This document shows positions 1-5,171 of a stretch of 5,171 nt of DNA, piece after piece. The DNA comes from an uncultured Clostridia bacterium (lineage in GTDB: Bacteria; Bacillota; Clostridia; Oscillospirales; Butyricicoccaceae): contig CALYTA010000092.1 in the NCBI GenBank assembly GCA_945486175.1, positions 1-5,171 on the forward strand, written 5' to 3'. Within the stretch, counting starts at the first letter, position 1. Every line of letters begins with the position of its first letter. Made by a program: the position numbers and the translations under genes. Under the pieces are notes generated by a model. It did no database searches. It saw only the letters and a program-made list of their open reading frames with translations, and was not told the DNA's origin.

Positions 1-584
1 CGATTATACTGGCGTCACAGTCGCCCCGCAGGCGCGAGCTGCTGGCGCGCATCACGCCGGAGTTTAAAATCTGTCCGGCAGATGTGGACGAAAGCCTGTC
101 GCCGGACTGTACGCCGGAAGAGAATGTGCGCCAGCTGGCACAGCGCAAGGCGCGTGCCGTGTTCGCACAGGCGGAGCCCGGCGCACTGGTCATCGCGGCG
201 GATACCATTGTCGTGTGTGACGGCATCATATTGGGCAAGCCGGAGGACGAGGCGGACGCGGTGCGCATGCTGCGGATGCTGTCCGGGCGGACGCATCAGG
301 TCATGACGGCAGTCTGTGTCAAAACCGCAGATGCCGAGTGCGCAGAGGTATCCATCACCGATGTCACCTTCCGCGCGCTGCATGACGGCGAGGCGGAGAC
401 CTATGCCGCATCGGGCGAACCGCTGGACAAGGCGGGCGCCTATGGCATCCAGGGCGCGGGCGGCCTGTTTATTTCCGGCATCCGGGGGGACTATTACGGC
501 GTAATGGGGCTTCCTATCTGCCTGCTGGGTGAAATGCTGCGGCAGGTGTGCGGCGGTACAAACGTAGAAACGCAGAAAGGTTGA
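1..584 (+). CDS. maf: Maf-family nucleotide pyrophosphatase, 5'-truncated by the window edge
   Basis: The reading frame is open from base 3 to the TGA at 582-584 and gives 193 residues; bases 1-2 finish a preceding codon. Maf proteins are usually about 190-200 residues and start just before an IILASxSPRR motif, so only a few codons are missing. Counting from base 3, visible family landmarks are LASQSPRRREL (3-13), the conserved D29-E30, AADT (65-68, acidic metal-binding D67), LGKP (77-80, K79), and DKAGAYGIQGAGG (142-154, Q150). These are the phosphate- and metal-binding elements of Maf. Family members are cytoplasmic and hydrolyse nucleoside triphosphates such as dTTP, UTP or modified nucleotides to monophosphate and pyrophosphate; the exact substrate cannot be read here. 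Overexpression of Maf has been linked to septum inhibition in Bacillus. The stop codon directly abuts the GTG of mreC, so the two are probably cotranscribed and translationally coupled. The identification is firm. Confidence 0.95.
   Translation, partial: IILASQSPRRRELLARITPEFKICPADVDESLSPDCTPEENVRQLAQRKARAVFAQAEPGALVIAADTIVVCDGIILGKPEDEADAVRMLRMLSGRTHQVMTAVCVKTADAECAEVSITDVTFRALHDGEAETYAASGEPLDKAGAYGIQGAGGLFISGIRGDYYGVMGLPICLLGEMLRQVCGGTNVETQKG
574..580 (+). promoter_or_regulatory. Ribosome binding site of mreC, inside the end of maf
   Basis: AGAAAGG lies within the last codons of maf, 4 bases before GTG at 585. It matches the 5' half of the full anti-Shine-Dalgarno complement (AGAAAGGAGG). 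It supports the GTG start of mreC, because no ATG exists near the right position; the next in-frame candidate, TTG at 591, would sit farther from the site. Confidence 0.65.
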
Positions 585-1442
585 GTGGACTTGCGAAAAA
601 TCTGGAATAAAATCGTCCATGCCAGATGGTTTCCCGCGGCAGTGGTTGCGGCGGTCGTCTGTGTGATGCTGTCGGTCTATACCGGCGTGTCCGGAGAGGG
701 CAGCATCGTGACACGCGCGGTCAGCACGGCACTGATGCCGGCACAGCGCGCGATTACGCACGCCGCCGTGTATGTGGCGGATACATACAATAAATATTTT
801 AAATATGACGAGCTGGTGGCGGAAAATGAATCGCTCAAGCAGCAGGTCACGGAGCTGACCGGCCAGCTGGAGGACGCACAGGCAGCGGTCAATGAGAACA
901 AAGACCTGCGCGAGATGCTGGGCGTCGCAGAGCGCAACACCGAGTTCACCTATGCCGCGGCAGAGGTCATCGGGCGCACGCTGGATGAATGGTCGAGCGT
1001 GCTGACCATTGATGCGGGCAGCGCGGACGGGCTGGAGAAGAACGACAGCGTCGTGACCGCACAGGGCATGGTCGGCTATATCAGCAGCCTGACCGAGCAT
1101 TCCGCACAGGTCACAACCATCCTCGACAGCAATATGTCTGCGGGCGCGCGCCTTGTGCGCACCGGTGAAATTGCGGTTGCACAGGGTGATTACCAATTGA
1201 TGACTGAGGGCAAGCTCAAGGTCAGCTATCTCAGCCGCGATGCGGATGTCGTCGTCGGCGATACGGTACAGTCCTCCGGCTCGGGCGGCATATTCCCGAA
1301 GGGGCTGGGCATCGGCACGGTCGAAAGCATCCAGACCGAGAGCGACGGCATGTCCAACTATGCGATTATCCAGCCGCTGGTTGATATTTCCTCGCTCACG
1401 CGCGTGTATATCATCACCGAGACAGCCGTCACCGGTGGATAA
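585..1442 (+). CDS. mreC: Rod shape-determining protein MreC
   Basis: The 285-residue product matches the usual MreC length (about 270-300). A short basic cytoplasmic N-terminus is followed by one membrane anchor at about residues 16-36 (WFPAAVVAAVVCVML region). A coiled coil spans about 74-112 (DELVAENESLKQQV and onwards), and then comes the extracytoplasmic two-barrel MreC domain: VIGRTLDEW (128-136), TIDAGSADGLEKND (141-154), GMVGYIS (161-167) and the hallmark GGIFPKGLGIG (234-244). MreC dimerises through the coiled coil and activates PBP2 in the elongasome outside the membrane; this is family knowledge. The start is GTG directly after the maf TGA (TGAGTG), with AGAAAGG 4 bases upstream. 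The TAA stop overlaps the ribosome binding site of mreD, which points to coupled translation. No mreB lies between maf and mreC, unlike the Bacillus maf-radC-mreB-mreC-mreD order. Confidence 0.96.
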   Translation: MDLRKIWNKIVHARWFPAAVVAAVVCVMLSVYTGVSGEGSIVTRAVSTALMPAQRAITHAAVYVADTYNKYFKYDELVAENESLKQQVTELTGQLEDAQAAVNENKDLREMLGVAERNTEFTYAAAEVIGRTLDEWSSVLTIDAGSADGLEKNDSVVTAQGMVGYISSLTEHSAQVTTILDSNMSAGARLVRTGEIAVAQGDYQLMTEGKLKVSYLSRDADVVVGDTVQSSGSGGIFPKGLGIGTVESIQTESDGMSNYAIIQPLVDISSLTRVYIITETAVTGG

Positions 1443-1454
1443 GGAGGGCGCGGC

Positions 1455-1985
1455 ATGAATCAGAAACTGTCTGCCGGCCTGCGCACTGCACTGTGTATCC
1501 TGCTGCTCGCGCTGGCGTATGTATTGCAGACCAGCCTTGGGCTGCGCATTTCACTTTTCGGCATGCATATCGATCTGCTGCCGCTGGTTGTCGCGGCGGC
1601 CGGCATTGTGATGGGCCCGGGCGCGGGACTGGCGTGCGGGCTTGCCGCCGGCGTGCTCTATGACGTTTCCGGCGCGGGTATCGAGGGCATGTACCCATTT
1701 TATTATATGATCTGCGGCATTGTCTGCGGCCTTTTCCGCGGGCGTTTCAACGGGCGCGAGATACGCGGCACCATGCTGTGTTCGGTGTGCATCATCACCG
1801 TGCTCGCCGTGCTGCGGTATCTGTTCTATTTTCAGTTCGGCAGCACCGGTATTTTGCCCTTTGTGCGCGATATGGTGCTGCAGGCACTGCTTGCGGTGGT
1901 ATTCAGCCCGCTCGTGCTGGTCATCGTGCGCAGGATCAGCGGCAGAAAAAAGCCGAAGGCGGCTGTACTGCCGCCGGATGCCTGA
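1455..1985 (+). CDS. mreD: Rod shape-determining protein MreD
   Basis: The 176-residue product is a very hydrophobic integral membrane protein of normal MreD length. Likely membrane segments are at about 11-30, 38-54, 57-75, 82-94, 106-127 and 139-160. The typical MreD signature is present: HIDLLPLVV (38-46) followed by a small-residue-rich segment GPGAGLACGLAAGVLYD (54-70), corresponding to the family pattern P/HDLLxLxx...GxxxGfxxGLxxD. The C-terminus is basic (RRISGRKKPK, 159-168) and probably cytoplasmic. MreD is thought to work with MreC and balance its activation of PBP2. The ATG start is well fixed by AAGGAGGG at 1441-1448, 6 bases upstream, which overlaps the mreC stop codon. The gene lies 12 bases after mreC and 15 bases before the PBP2 gene. 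Identification rests on topology, signature and position, since MreD sequences are poorly conserved. Confidence 0.93.
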   Translation: MNQKLSAGLRTALCILLLALAYVLQTSLGLRISLFGMHIDLLPLVVAAAGIVMGPGAGLACGLAAGVLYDVSGAGIEGMYPFYYMICGIVCGLFRGRFNGREIRGTMLCSVCIITVLAVLRYLFYFQFGSTGILPFVRDMVLQALLAVVFSPLVLVIVRRISGRKKPKAAVLPPDA

Positions 1986-2000
1986 CGGAAGGAGAGAGCA

Positions 2001-4070
2001 ATGGATCTTCACAAAAAACAGCAGATGCATCGGCTGGCCGTGCTGGCAGGCGGTGGAGTAATCTGCGGGCTGATCGTTGTGGCGAACCTGTTTTCCCTCC
2101 AGATCATCCACGGCGACGAATACGCGGACCAGGCGAACCATTTGTTTACCTATACCAGTACCTCAGCCGCCTCCCGCGGCGACATTCTCGACCGCAACGG
2201 ACAGACGCTGGTCACAAACACCACAGTATATGGCCTGCGCATCACGTATGCATTCTGGGAAAAGGACGGGCAGAACGATAAGATCTTACAGCTGGTCAAC
2301 ATGATTGAGGCGGATGAAGAAGCGGAGCTGAACGATACGCTGCCGATTTCCTCCGGACGCTATGGCGCCTATACCTACATCAAGGACACCGATTCATCTG
2401 ATTACACCAGATTGCAGAAATTCTGTGGAAATCAGGGCTGGGACACCGATATGAGTGCGGATGCCGTGATGACGGCACTGCGCGAAAAATATGAGATTCC
2501 TGCCGAGACCAGCATGACGGATGCACGCAAAATTGTCGGCGTGCGCTATCAGATGGAGCAGGAACAGTTCTCAATGTACAATGCCTTCAGCCTTGCGAGC
2601 AACATCTCGATGGATCTGGTCGCAAAAATCAGCGAACAGCATGAGGATTATCCCGGCGTCGAGGTCGATACGCGCGCGGAGCGCGATATCCAGACGGAAT
2701 ATGCGGCGAATATCCTCGGCTATGTCGGCCCGATTTTTGCGGAGGACTGGGATAAATATAAAGAAGAAGGCTATTCGATGAACGCAAAGGTCGGCAAGAC
2801 CGGCGCGGAGCAGGCATTTGAGGAATATCTGCGCGGCACGGACGGCGAGCGGACGATTGAGACCGACTCGCGCGGCAATGTCGTCAGCGAAAAGGAAACC
2901 GTCGAGGCGCAGTCGGGCAATAACGTCGTACTGACGCTGGACATCAACCTACAGAAGGTGGCGGAGGAATCGCTTGCCAGCCGCTGCCAGAGCATCAGCG
3001 GTGCACGCGGCGGCGCAGCGGTCGTCATCGATGTCACCAACGGCGAAATCCTCGCGCTCGCGAATTATCCGACCTACAACCTGAAGACGTTCAATGAGGA
3101 TTACAACGAGCTGAGCCAGGATGAGCTGACCCCGCTGCTCAACCGCTCGATTGCGGGCACGTATGCGCCCGGCTCGACCTATAAAATCTGTACGGCGGTC
3201 GCGGGGCTGGAGGAAGGCGTCATCGACGCGGATACCGAAATTTACGACGAGGGCGTATATCCCTATTTCAAGGGCTACCAGCCGCGCTGCCGGATTTATT
3301 CTTCGACCGGACAGGGACATGGCTGGGAGGATGTAACCGAAGCGATTCAGGATTCCTGCAACTATTTCTTCTTTGAAACCGGACGGCTGCTCGGCGGCGA
3401 AAAGCTGGAAAGCTATGCAAAGCAGTTTGGCTTCGGCGATTATACCGGACTGGAGCTTTCGGGCGAAAAGAAGGGCCGCGTCGCGGGACCGACCGCACGT
3501 GCCGCTGCACAGAAAAACGATTCATCGCTGCGCGACTGGTCGGGCGGCGACACCATTCAGGCAGCCATCGGCCAGGGCGACAATGCGTTTACCCCGCTGC
3601 AGCTGGCGAACTACTGTGCGGCCATTGCGACCGGCGGCACACAGTATGAAGCCCACCTGCTGCGCTCGGTCAAGGCATACGACTACTCCGAAACGGTCTA
3701 CACCAAGGAGAGCCGGGTGCGCAGCAAAATTGAGGCACAGGACAGCACCTGGGATCTGGTTCACGAGGGCATGGCGAAGGTAACCGGCGAGGACGGCACC
3801 GCTGCAAGCGTGTTCCAGAACTACCCGATCAAGGTCGCGGGCAAATCCGGTACCGCACAGGTCACCGGCACAGAGCAGGACAACGGCGTGTTCATCTCGT
3901 ATGCACCGTATGACGACCCGCAGATTGCCGTCTGTGTCGTCATTGAGGGCGGCGATTCGGGCAACAATGTCGCACCGGTCGTGCGCGATATCTACAATGC
4001 GTATTTCTATTCGCGCAGCGGATCGGACACCACCAGCGACGACACCGGCAATTACGATGTCATTGCCTGA
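2001..4070 (+). CDS. mrdA: Penicillin-binding protein 2, elongasome peptidoglycan transpeptidase (class B PBP)
   Basis: The 689-residue product is a class B (non-glycosyltransferase) PBP. A basic N-terminus and one membrane anchor at about 11-34 are followed by the PBP dimerisation domain: SRGDILDRNGQTLV (58-71), RDIQTEYAANILGYVG (228-243) and VGKTGAEQAFEEYLRG (264-279). The transpeptidase domain covers about 305-668. Its three catalytic motifs are intact: S392-T-Y-K395 (nucleophile Ser392 in APGSTYK), S452-C-N454, and K615-S-G-T618 in KSGTAQ. It crosslinks stem peptides outside the membrane and normally works with the SEDS glycosyltransferase RodA, which is not in this window. It is the target of beta-lactams of the mecillinam type in other bacteria. 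D416, C430, H440 and C453 are spaced like a proposed PBP2 zinc site. The tail (671-689) is short and rich in Ser, Thr and Asp. The ATG is supported by AAGGAG at 1989-1994, 6 bases upstream. Last gene of the mre operon; mrdA/pbpA naming is by synteny and family. Confidence 0.95.
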   Translation: MDLHKKQQMHRLAVLAGGGVICGLIVVANLFSLQIIHGDEYADQANHLFTYTSTSAASRGDILDRNGQTLVTNTTVYGLRITYAFWEKDGQNDKILQLVNMIEADEEAELNDTLPISSGRYGAYTYIKDTDSSDYTRLQKFCGNQGWDTDMSADAVMTALREKYEIPAETSMTDARKIVGVRYQMEQEQFSMYNAFSLASNISMDLVAKISEQHEDYPGVEVDTRAERDIQTEYAANILGYVGPIFAEDWDKYKEEGYSMNAKVGKTGAEQAFEEYLRGTDGERTIETDSRGNVVSEKETVEAQSGNNVVLTLDINLQKVAEESLASRCQSISGARGGAAVVIDVTNGEILALANYPTYNLKTFNEDYNELSQDELTPLLNRSIAGTYAPGSTYKICTAVAGLEEGVIDADTEIYDEGVYPYFKGYQPRCRIYSSTGQGHGWEDVTEAIQDSCNYFFFETGRLLGGEKLESYAKQFGFGDYTGLELSGEKKGRVAGPTARAAAQKNDSSLRDWSGGDTIQAAIGQGDNAFTPLQLANYCAAIATGGTQYEAHLLRSVKAYDYSETVYTKESRVRSKIEAQDSTWDLVHEGMAKVTGEDGTAASVFQNYPIKVAGKSGTAQVTGTEQDNGVFISYAPYDDPQIAVCVVIEGGDSGNNVAPVVRDIYNAYFYSRSGSDTTSDDTGNYDVIA

Positions 4071-4113
4071 CAGGTGTGCATCTTTGGGGCACTCTGACGG
4101 ATTTTTCCCGTTT
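4071..4113 (+). terminator. Possible weak transcription terminator after the mre operon
   Basis: Directly after the PBP2 stop, bases 4071-4079 and 4089-4096 can pair (CAG and GTGC with GCAC and CTG, with a small internal loop and a 9-base loop). This is followed after five bases by TTTTT (4102-4106). A second, smaller option is ACGG (4097-4100) with CCGT (4108-4111) across that T-run, followed by TT. Both stems are short, so termination would be partial at best. The placement between an operon end and a new promoter is the main support. Confidence 0.3.
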
Positions 4114-4116
4114 CGC

Positions 4117-4155
4117 TCTGTTATGTTTGTAACGAATGTGAAAAAAGATAACAGA
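4117..4155. repeat. Imperfect inverted repeat upstream of the minD promoter (candidate operator or mRNA hairpin)
   Basis: TCTGTTAT (4117-4124) is the exact reverse complement of ATAACAGA (4148-4155). Inward, after one G/G mismatch, three further A/T pairs form (4126-4128 with 4144-4146), giving 11 of 12 matched positions around a 15-base centre. A nested shorter palindrome, GTTA-tgtttg-TAAC (4120-4133), competes for the left arm. The right arm ends 5 bases before the -35 of the minD promoter. No T-run follows, so it does not look like an intrinsic terminator. Function is unknown. Confidence 0.4.
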
Positions 4156-4160
4156 AGCAC

Positions 4161-4189
4161 TTGTGTAAAACTGGGAATTGGTATATAAT
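4161..4189 (+). promoter_or_regulatory. Sigma-A-type promoter for minD
   Basis: A perfect -10 TATAAT (4184-4189) lies 17 bases after TTGTGT (4161-4166, TTG of TTGACA conserved) in an AT-rich stretch that contrasts with the GC-rich genes. The expected transcription start is near 4196, leaving a leader of roughly 15-20 bases that contains the AGGAGG ribosome binding site. This suggests minD is transcribed on its own as well as, or instead of, by readthrough from the mre operon. Confidence 0.7.
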
Positions 4190-4212
4190 TTTTTTAACTG
4201 GCAGGAGGAGTT

Positions 4213-4962
4213 ATGACGAAGATCATTATCATTGCATCCGGCAAAGGAGGAACAGGCAAAACCTCGCTGGCAGCCGGCCTCGGCGCGGCGCTGGCGGCAC
4301 GGGAACACCAGGTCCTCGTGATCGACGGAGATTCCGGCCTCCGCAATCTGGATATCGTGCTCGGCATGAGTGACCGCGTGGTATTCAGCTTTGCTGATGT
4401 GGCATCCGGCATGATCCCGCTGATGGAAGCGGCGGCACGCCACCCCTCACTGGAACGGCTTTTCCTGCTGACCGCACCGGCGGAACCGCTTGCGTCCGGT
4501 GCGCTCACCGGAGACGGCATGCGCAGGCTCGCGGAGCAGGCGCAGGATGCCGGCTTTGACTACATCCTGATCGACGGCCCCGCCGGACTGGCGGAGGAGT
4601 TCCATGCATTTGCCGCGGTCGCGAGTGAGGCGATTGTCATCACCTGCGGCGGTGAGGGCAGCCTGCGCGGCGCCGAACGCATGGCGCGTGTGCTGGAGGA
4701 TGACGGCGTGCCCAGGGTGCGCCTTGTCGTCAACCGCATCCGCCGCCGCCTGATTCGCCGCGGCGCCATTGGCACGGTGGACGACGCGATGGATGCCACC
4801 GGCCTGTGCCTGCTGGGCATTGTGCCGGAGGACGAGGAGGTATCGGTGAGCGCCGGGAAGGGCGTGCCGATTGCGTCGGAAAAGGTGCGCAGCGCGGCAA
4901 ATGCATACCGCAGCATTGCGCGGCGCCTGGACGGAGAGGATACTCCGCTCATGCGCCTGTAA
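4213..4962 (+). CDS. minD: MinD-family septum-site ATPase, short form without a clear membrane-targeting helix
   Basis: The 249-residue product is a ParA/MinD P-loop ATPase. Seen in order: deviant Walker A SGKGGTGKTS (9-18, with both K11 and K16), VLVIDGDSGLRNLDIVLGM (34-52, D38 and D40, with the MinD-specific GLRNLD), Walker B YILIDGPAGL (117-126, D121), RRRLIRRGAIGTVDDAMD (177-194) and LLGIVPEDEEV (200-210). MinD cycles on the membrane with ATP and recruits MinC to block FtsZ at wrong sites. Typical MinD is about 260-270 residues and ends in an amphipathic membrane-binding helix; this one stops at GEDTPLMRL (241-249) with no such helix. The residue matching Escherichia coli D152 is Gly153, and the usual NPE before it reads CGG. 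No minC or minE is adjacent. ATG is fixed by AGGAGG at 4203-4208, 4 bases upstream. ATPase family assignment is secure; a classical Min role is less so. It could be a MinD-like relative with another cargo. Confidence 0.88.
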   Translation: MTKIIIIASGKGGTGKTSLAAGLGAALAAREHQVLVIDGDSGLRNLDIVLGMSDRVVFSFADVASGMIPLMEAAARHPSLERLFLLTAPAEPLASGALTGDGMRRLAEQAQDAGFDYILIDGPAGLAEEFHAFAAVASEAIVITCGGEGSLRGAERMARVLEDDGVPRVRLVVNRIRRRLIRRGAIGTVDDAMDATGLCLLGIVPEDEEVSVSAGKGVPIASEKVRSAANAYRSIARRLDGEDTPLMRL

Positions 4963-4973
4963 TGCGGGAAAAT

Positions 4974-5001
4974 ATGACAAGAACTATTTCATGGATAGAA
5001 T
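4974..5001 (+). promoter_or_regulatory. Candidate sigma-A-type promoter for mgsA
   Basis: ATGACA (4974-4979, 5 of 6 to TTGACA) and TAGAAT (4996-5001, 5 of 6 to TATAAT) are separated by 16 bases in the gap after minD. A start near 5008 would leave a leader of about 30 bases with the mgsA ribosome binding site. No terminator hairpin is visible after minD, so readthrough from minD is also possible. Confidence 0.5.
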
Positions 5002-5023
5002 AGGAATCGCATTGTTTTAGGAA

Positions 5024-5031
5024 AGAAGGTG
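5024..5031 (+). promoter_or_regulatory. Ribosome binding site deciding the GTG start of mgsA
   Basis: AGAAGGTG lies 8 bases before GTG at 5040. An in-frame TGA at 5034-5036 excludes any earlier start, and the protein alignment to MgsA begins exactly at this codon (NIALIAHD follows it). Confidence 0.65.
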
Positions 5032-5039
5032 TCTGAGTC

Positions 5040-5171
5040 GTGAACATCGCATTGATCGCTCATGACAAGAAGAAGGAACTGATGGTTCAGTTTTGTATGG
5101 CATACTGTGGCATTTTATCCAAGCACCGGCTGTGCGCCACCGGAACGACAGGCAAGCTGGTCGCGGATGCT
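5040..5171 (+). CDS. mgsA: Methylglyoxal synthase, N-terminal part, cut by the window end
   Basis: The open frame from GTG at 5040 runs off the window after 44 codons. The translation shows the MgsA N-terminus: [14 protein letters not shown] (2-15) with H8 and K12, matching E. coli His19 and Lys23, and CATGTTGKL (32-40), the phosphate-binding loop of the family (T34, T36 and T37 matching Thr45, Thr47 and Thr48). The catalytic aspartate (Asp71 in E. coli) would lie beyond the window. MgsA is a cytoplasmic enzyme that converts dihydroxyacetone phosphate to methylglyoxal and phosphate, relieving sugar-phosphate build-up. Full-length family members are about 130-155 residues; this form starts directly at the conserved core without the N-terminal extension seen in E. 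coli. It lies 77 bases after minD with its own candidate promoter. Confidence 0.95.
   Translation, partial: MNIALIAHDKKKELMVQFCMAYCGILSKHRLCATGTTGKLVADA

Noticed and set aside
15..1196. A 393-residue open frame on the minus strand opposite maf and mreC.
   Set aside because: It overlaps two clearly recognised genes, has a Cys/His/Arg-rich composition typical of antisense frames in GC-rich DNA, and shows no domain or ribosome binding site I recognise.
1551..2141. A 196-residue minus-strand open frame across mreD and the start of the PBP2 gene.
   Set aside because: It is His/Ala/Gln-rich shadow coding opposite two well-supported genes.
4097..4136. TTCG...CGAA pairing (4112-4115 with 4133-4136) as part of a larger terminator stem.
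   Set aside because: The pairing is broken by mismatches and competes with the stronger TCTGTTAT/ATAACAGA repeat; no T-run follows.
3522..4160. A 212-residue minus-strand open frame opposite the end of the PBP2 gene.
   Set aside because: It mirrors the codon structure of the intact PBP2 frame, with no recognisable family motif.
4071..4212. A riboswitch or small RNA gene in the largest intergenic gap.
   Set aside because: At 142 bases with a promoter near its 3' end, the leader before minD is too short for a riboswitch, and no conserved RNA fold is recognisable.
4806..5003. A plus-strand open frame overlapping the end of minD, considered as a frameshifted MinD C-terminus.
   Set aside because: Its end (MRENMTRTISWIE) does not resemble a MinD membrane-targeting helix, and the main minD frame keeps similarity to the family up to its own stop.

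Overview
The window is a contiguous, GC-rich piece of bacterial chromosome with every gene on the + strand. By protein similarity it looks like a Gram-positive anaerobe of the Clostridia, probably an Oscillospirales/Butyricicoccus-like gut lineage. The reasons are the maf-mreC-mreD-PBP2-minD-mgsA order, strong AAGGAGG-type ribosome binding sites, GTG starts, and the clostridial character of the PBP2, MinD and MgsA sequences. The taxon is an inference; I could not run a search.

Layout: (1) 1-584, the almost complete 3' part of maf, a nucleotide pyrophosphatase of the Maf/HAM1-like fold. (2) 585-1442 mreC, 1455-1985 mreD and 2001-4070 PBP2 (mrdA) follow with gaps of 0, 12 and 15 bases, so maf-mreC-mreD-mrdA reads as one operon. 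(3) 4071-4212 is an AT-rich gap holding a weak possible terminator, an imperfect inverted repeat and a good sigma-A-type promoter. (4) 4213-4962 encodes a MinD-family ATPase with no minC or minE beside it. (5) 4963-5039 is a short gap with a second candidate promoter. (6) 5040 to the window end is the first 44 codons of mgsA, methylglyoxal synthase.

Functionally, MreC, MreD and PBP2 are parts of the elongasome, the machine that inserts peptidoglycan along the cell side wall: PBP2 is the transpeptidase and MreC/MreD are its membrane-anchored activators and scaffold. MinD normally places the division site through MinC. Maf is linked by synteny to this cluster in many Firmicutes. MgsA opens the methylglyoxal bypass of glycolysis from dihydroxyacetone phosphate.

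Most of the window is ordinary core-genome content and I see no mobile element, CRISPR array, RNA gene or clearly new system. The points most worth a second look are the MinD homologue (no recognisable C-terminal membrane-targeting helix, changed residues at the usual partner/dimer surface, no minC/minE), the inverted repeat directly upstream of its promoter, a possible Asp/Cys/His/Cys zinc site in PBP2, and the absence of mreB, radC and rodA from their usual places.
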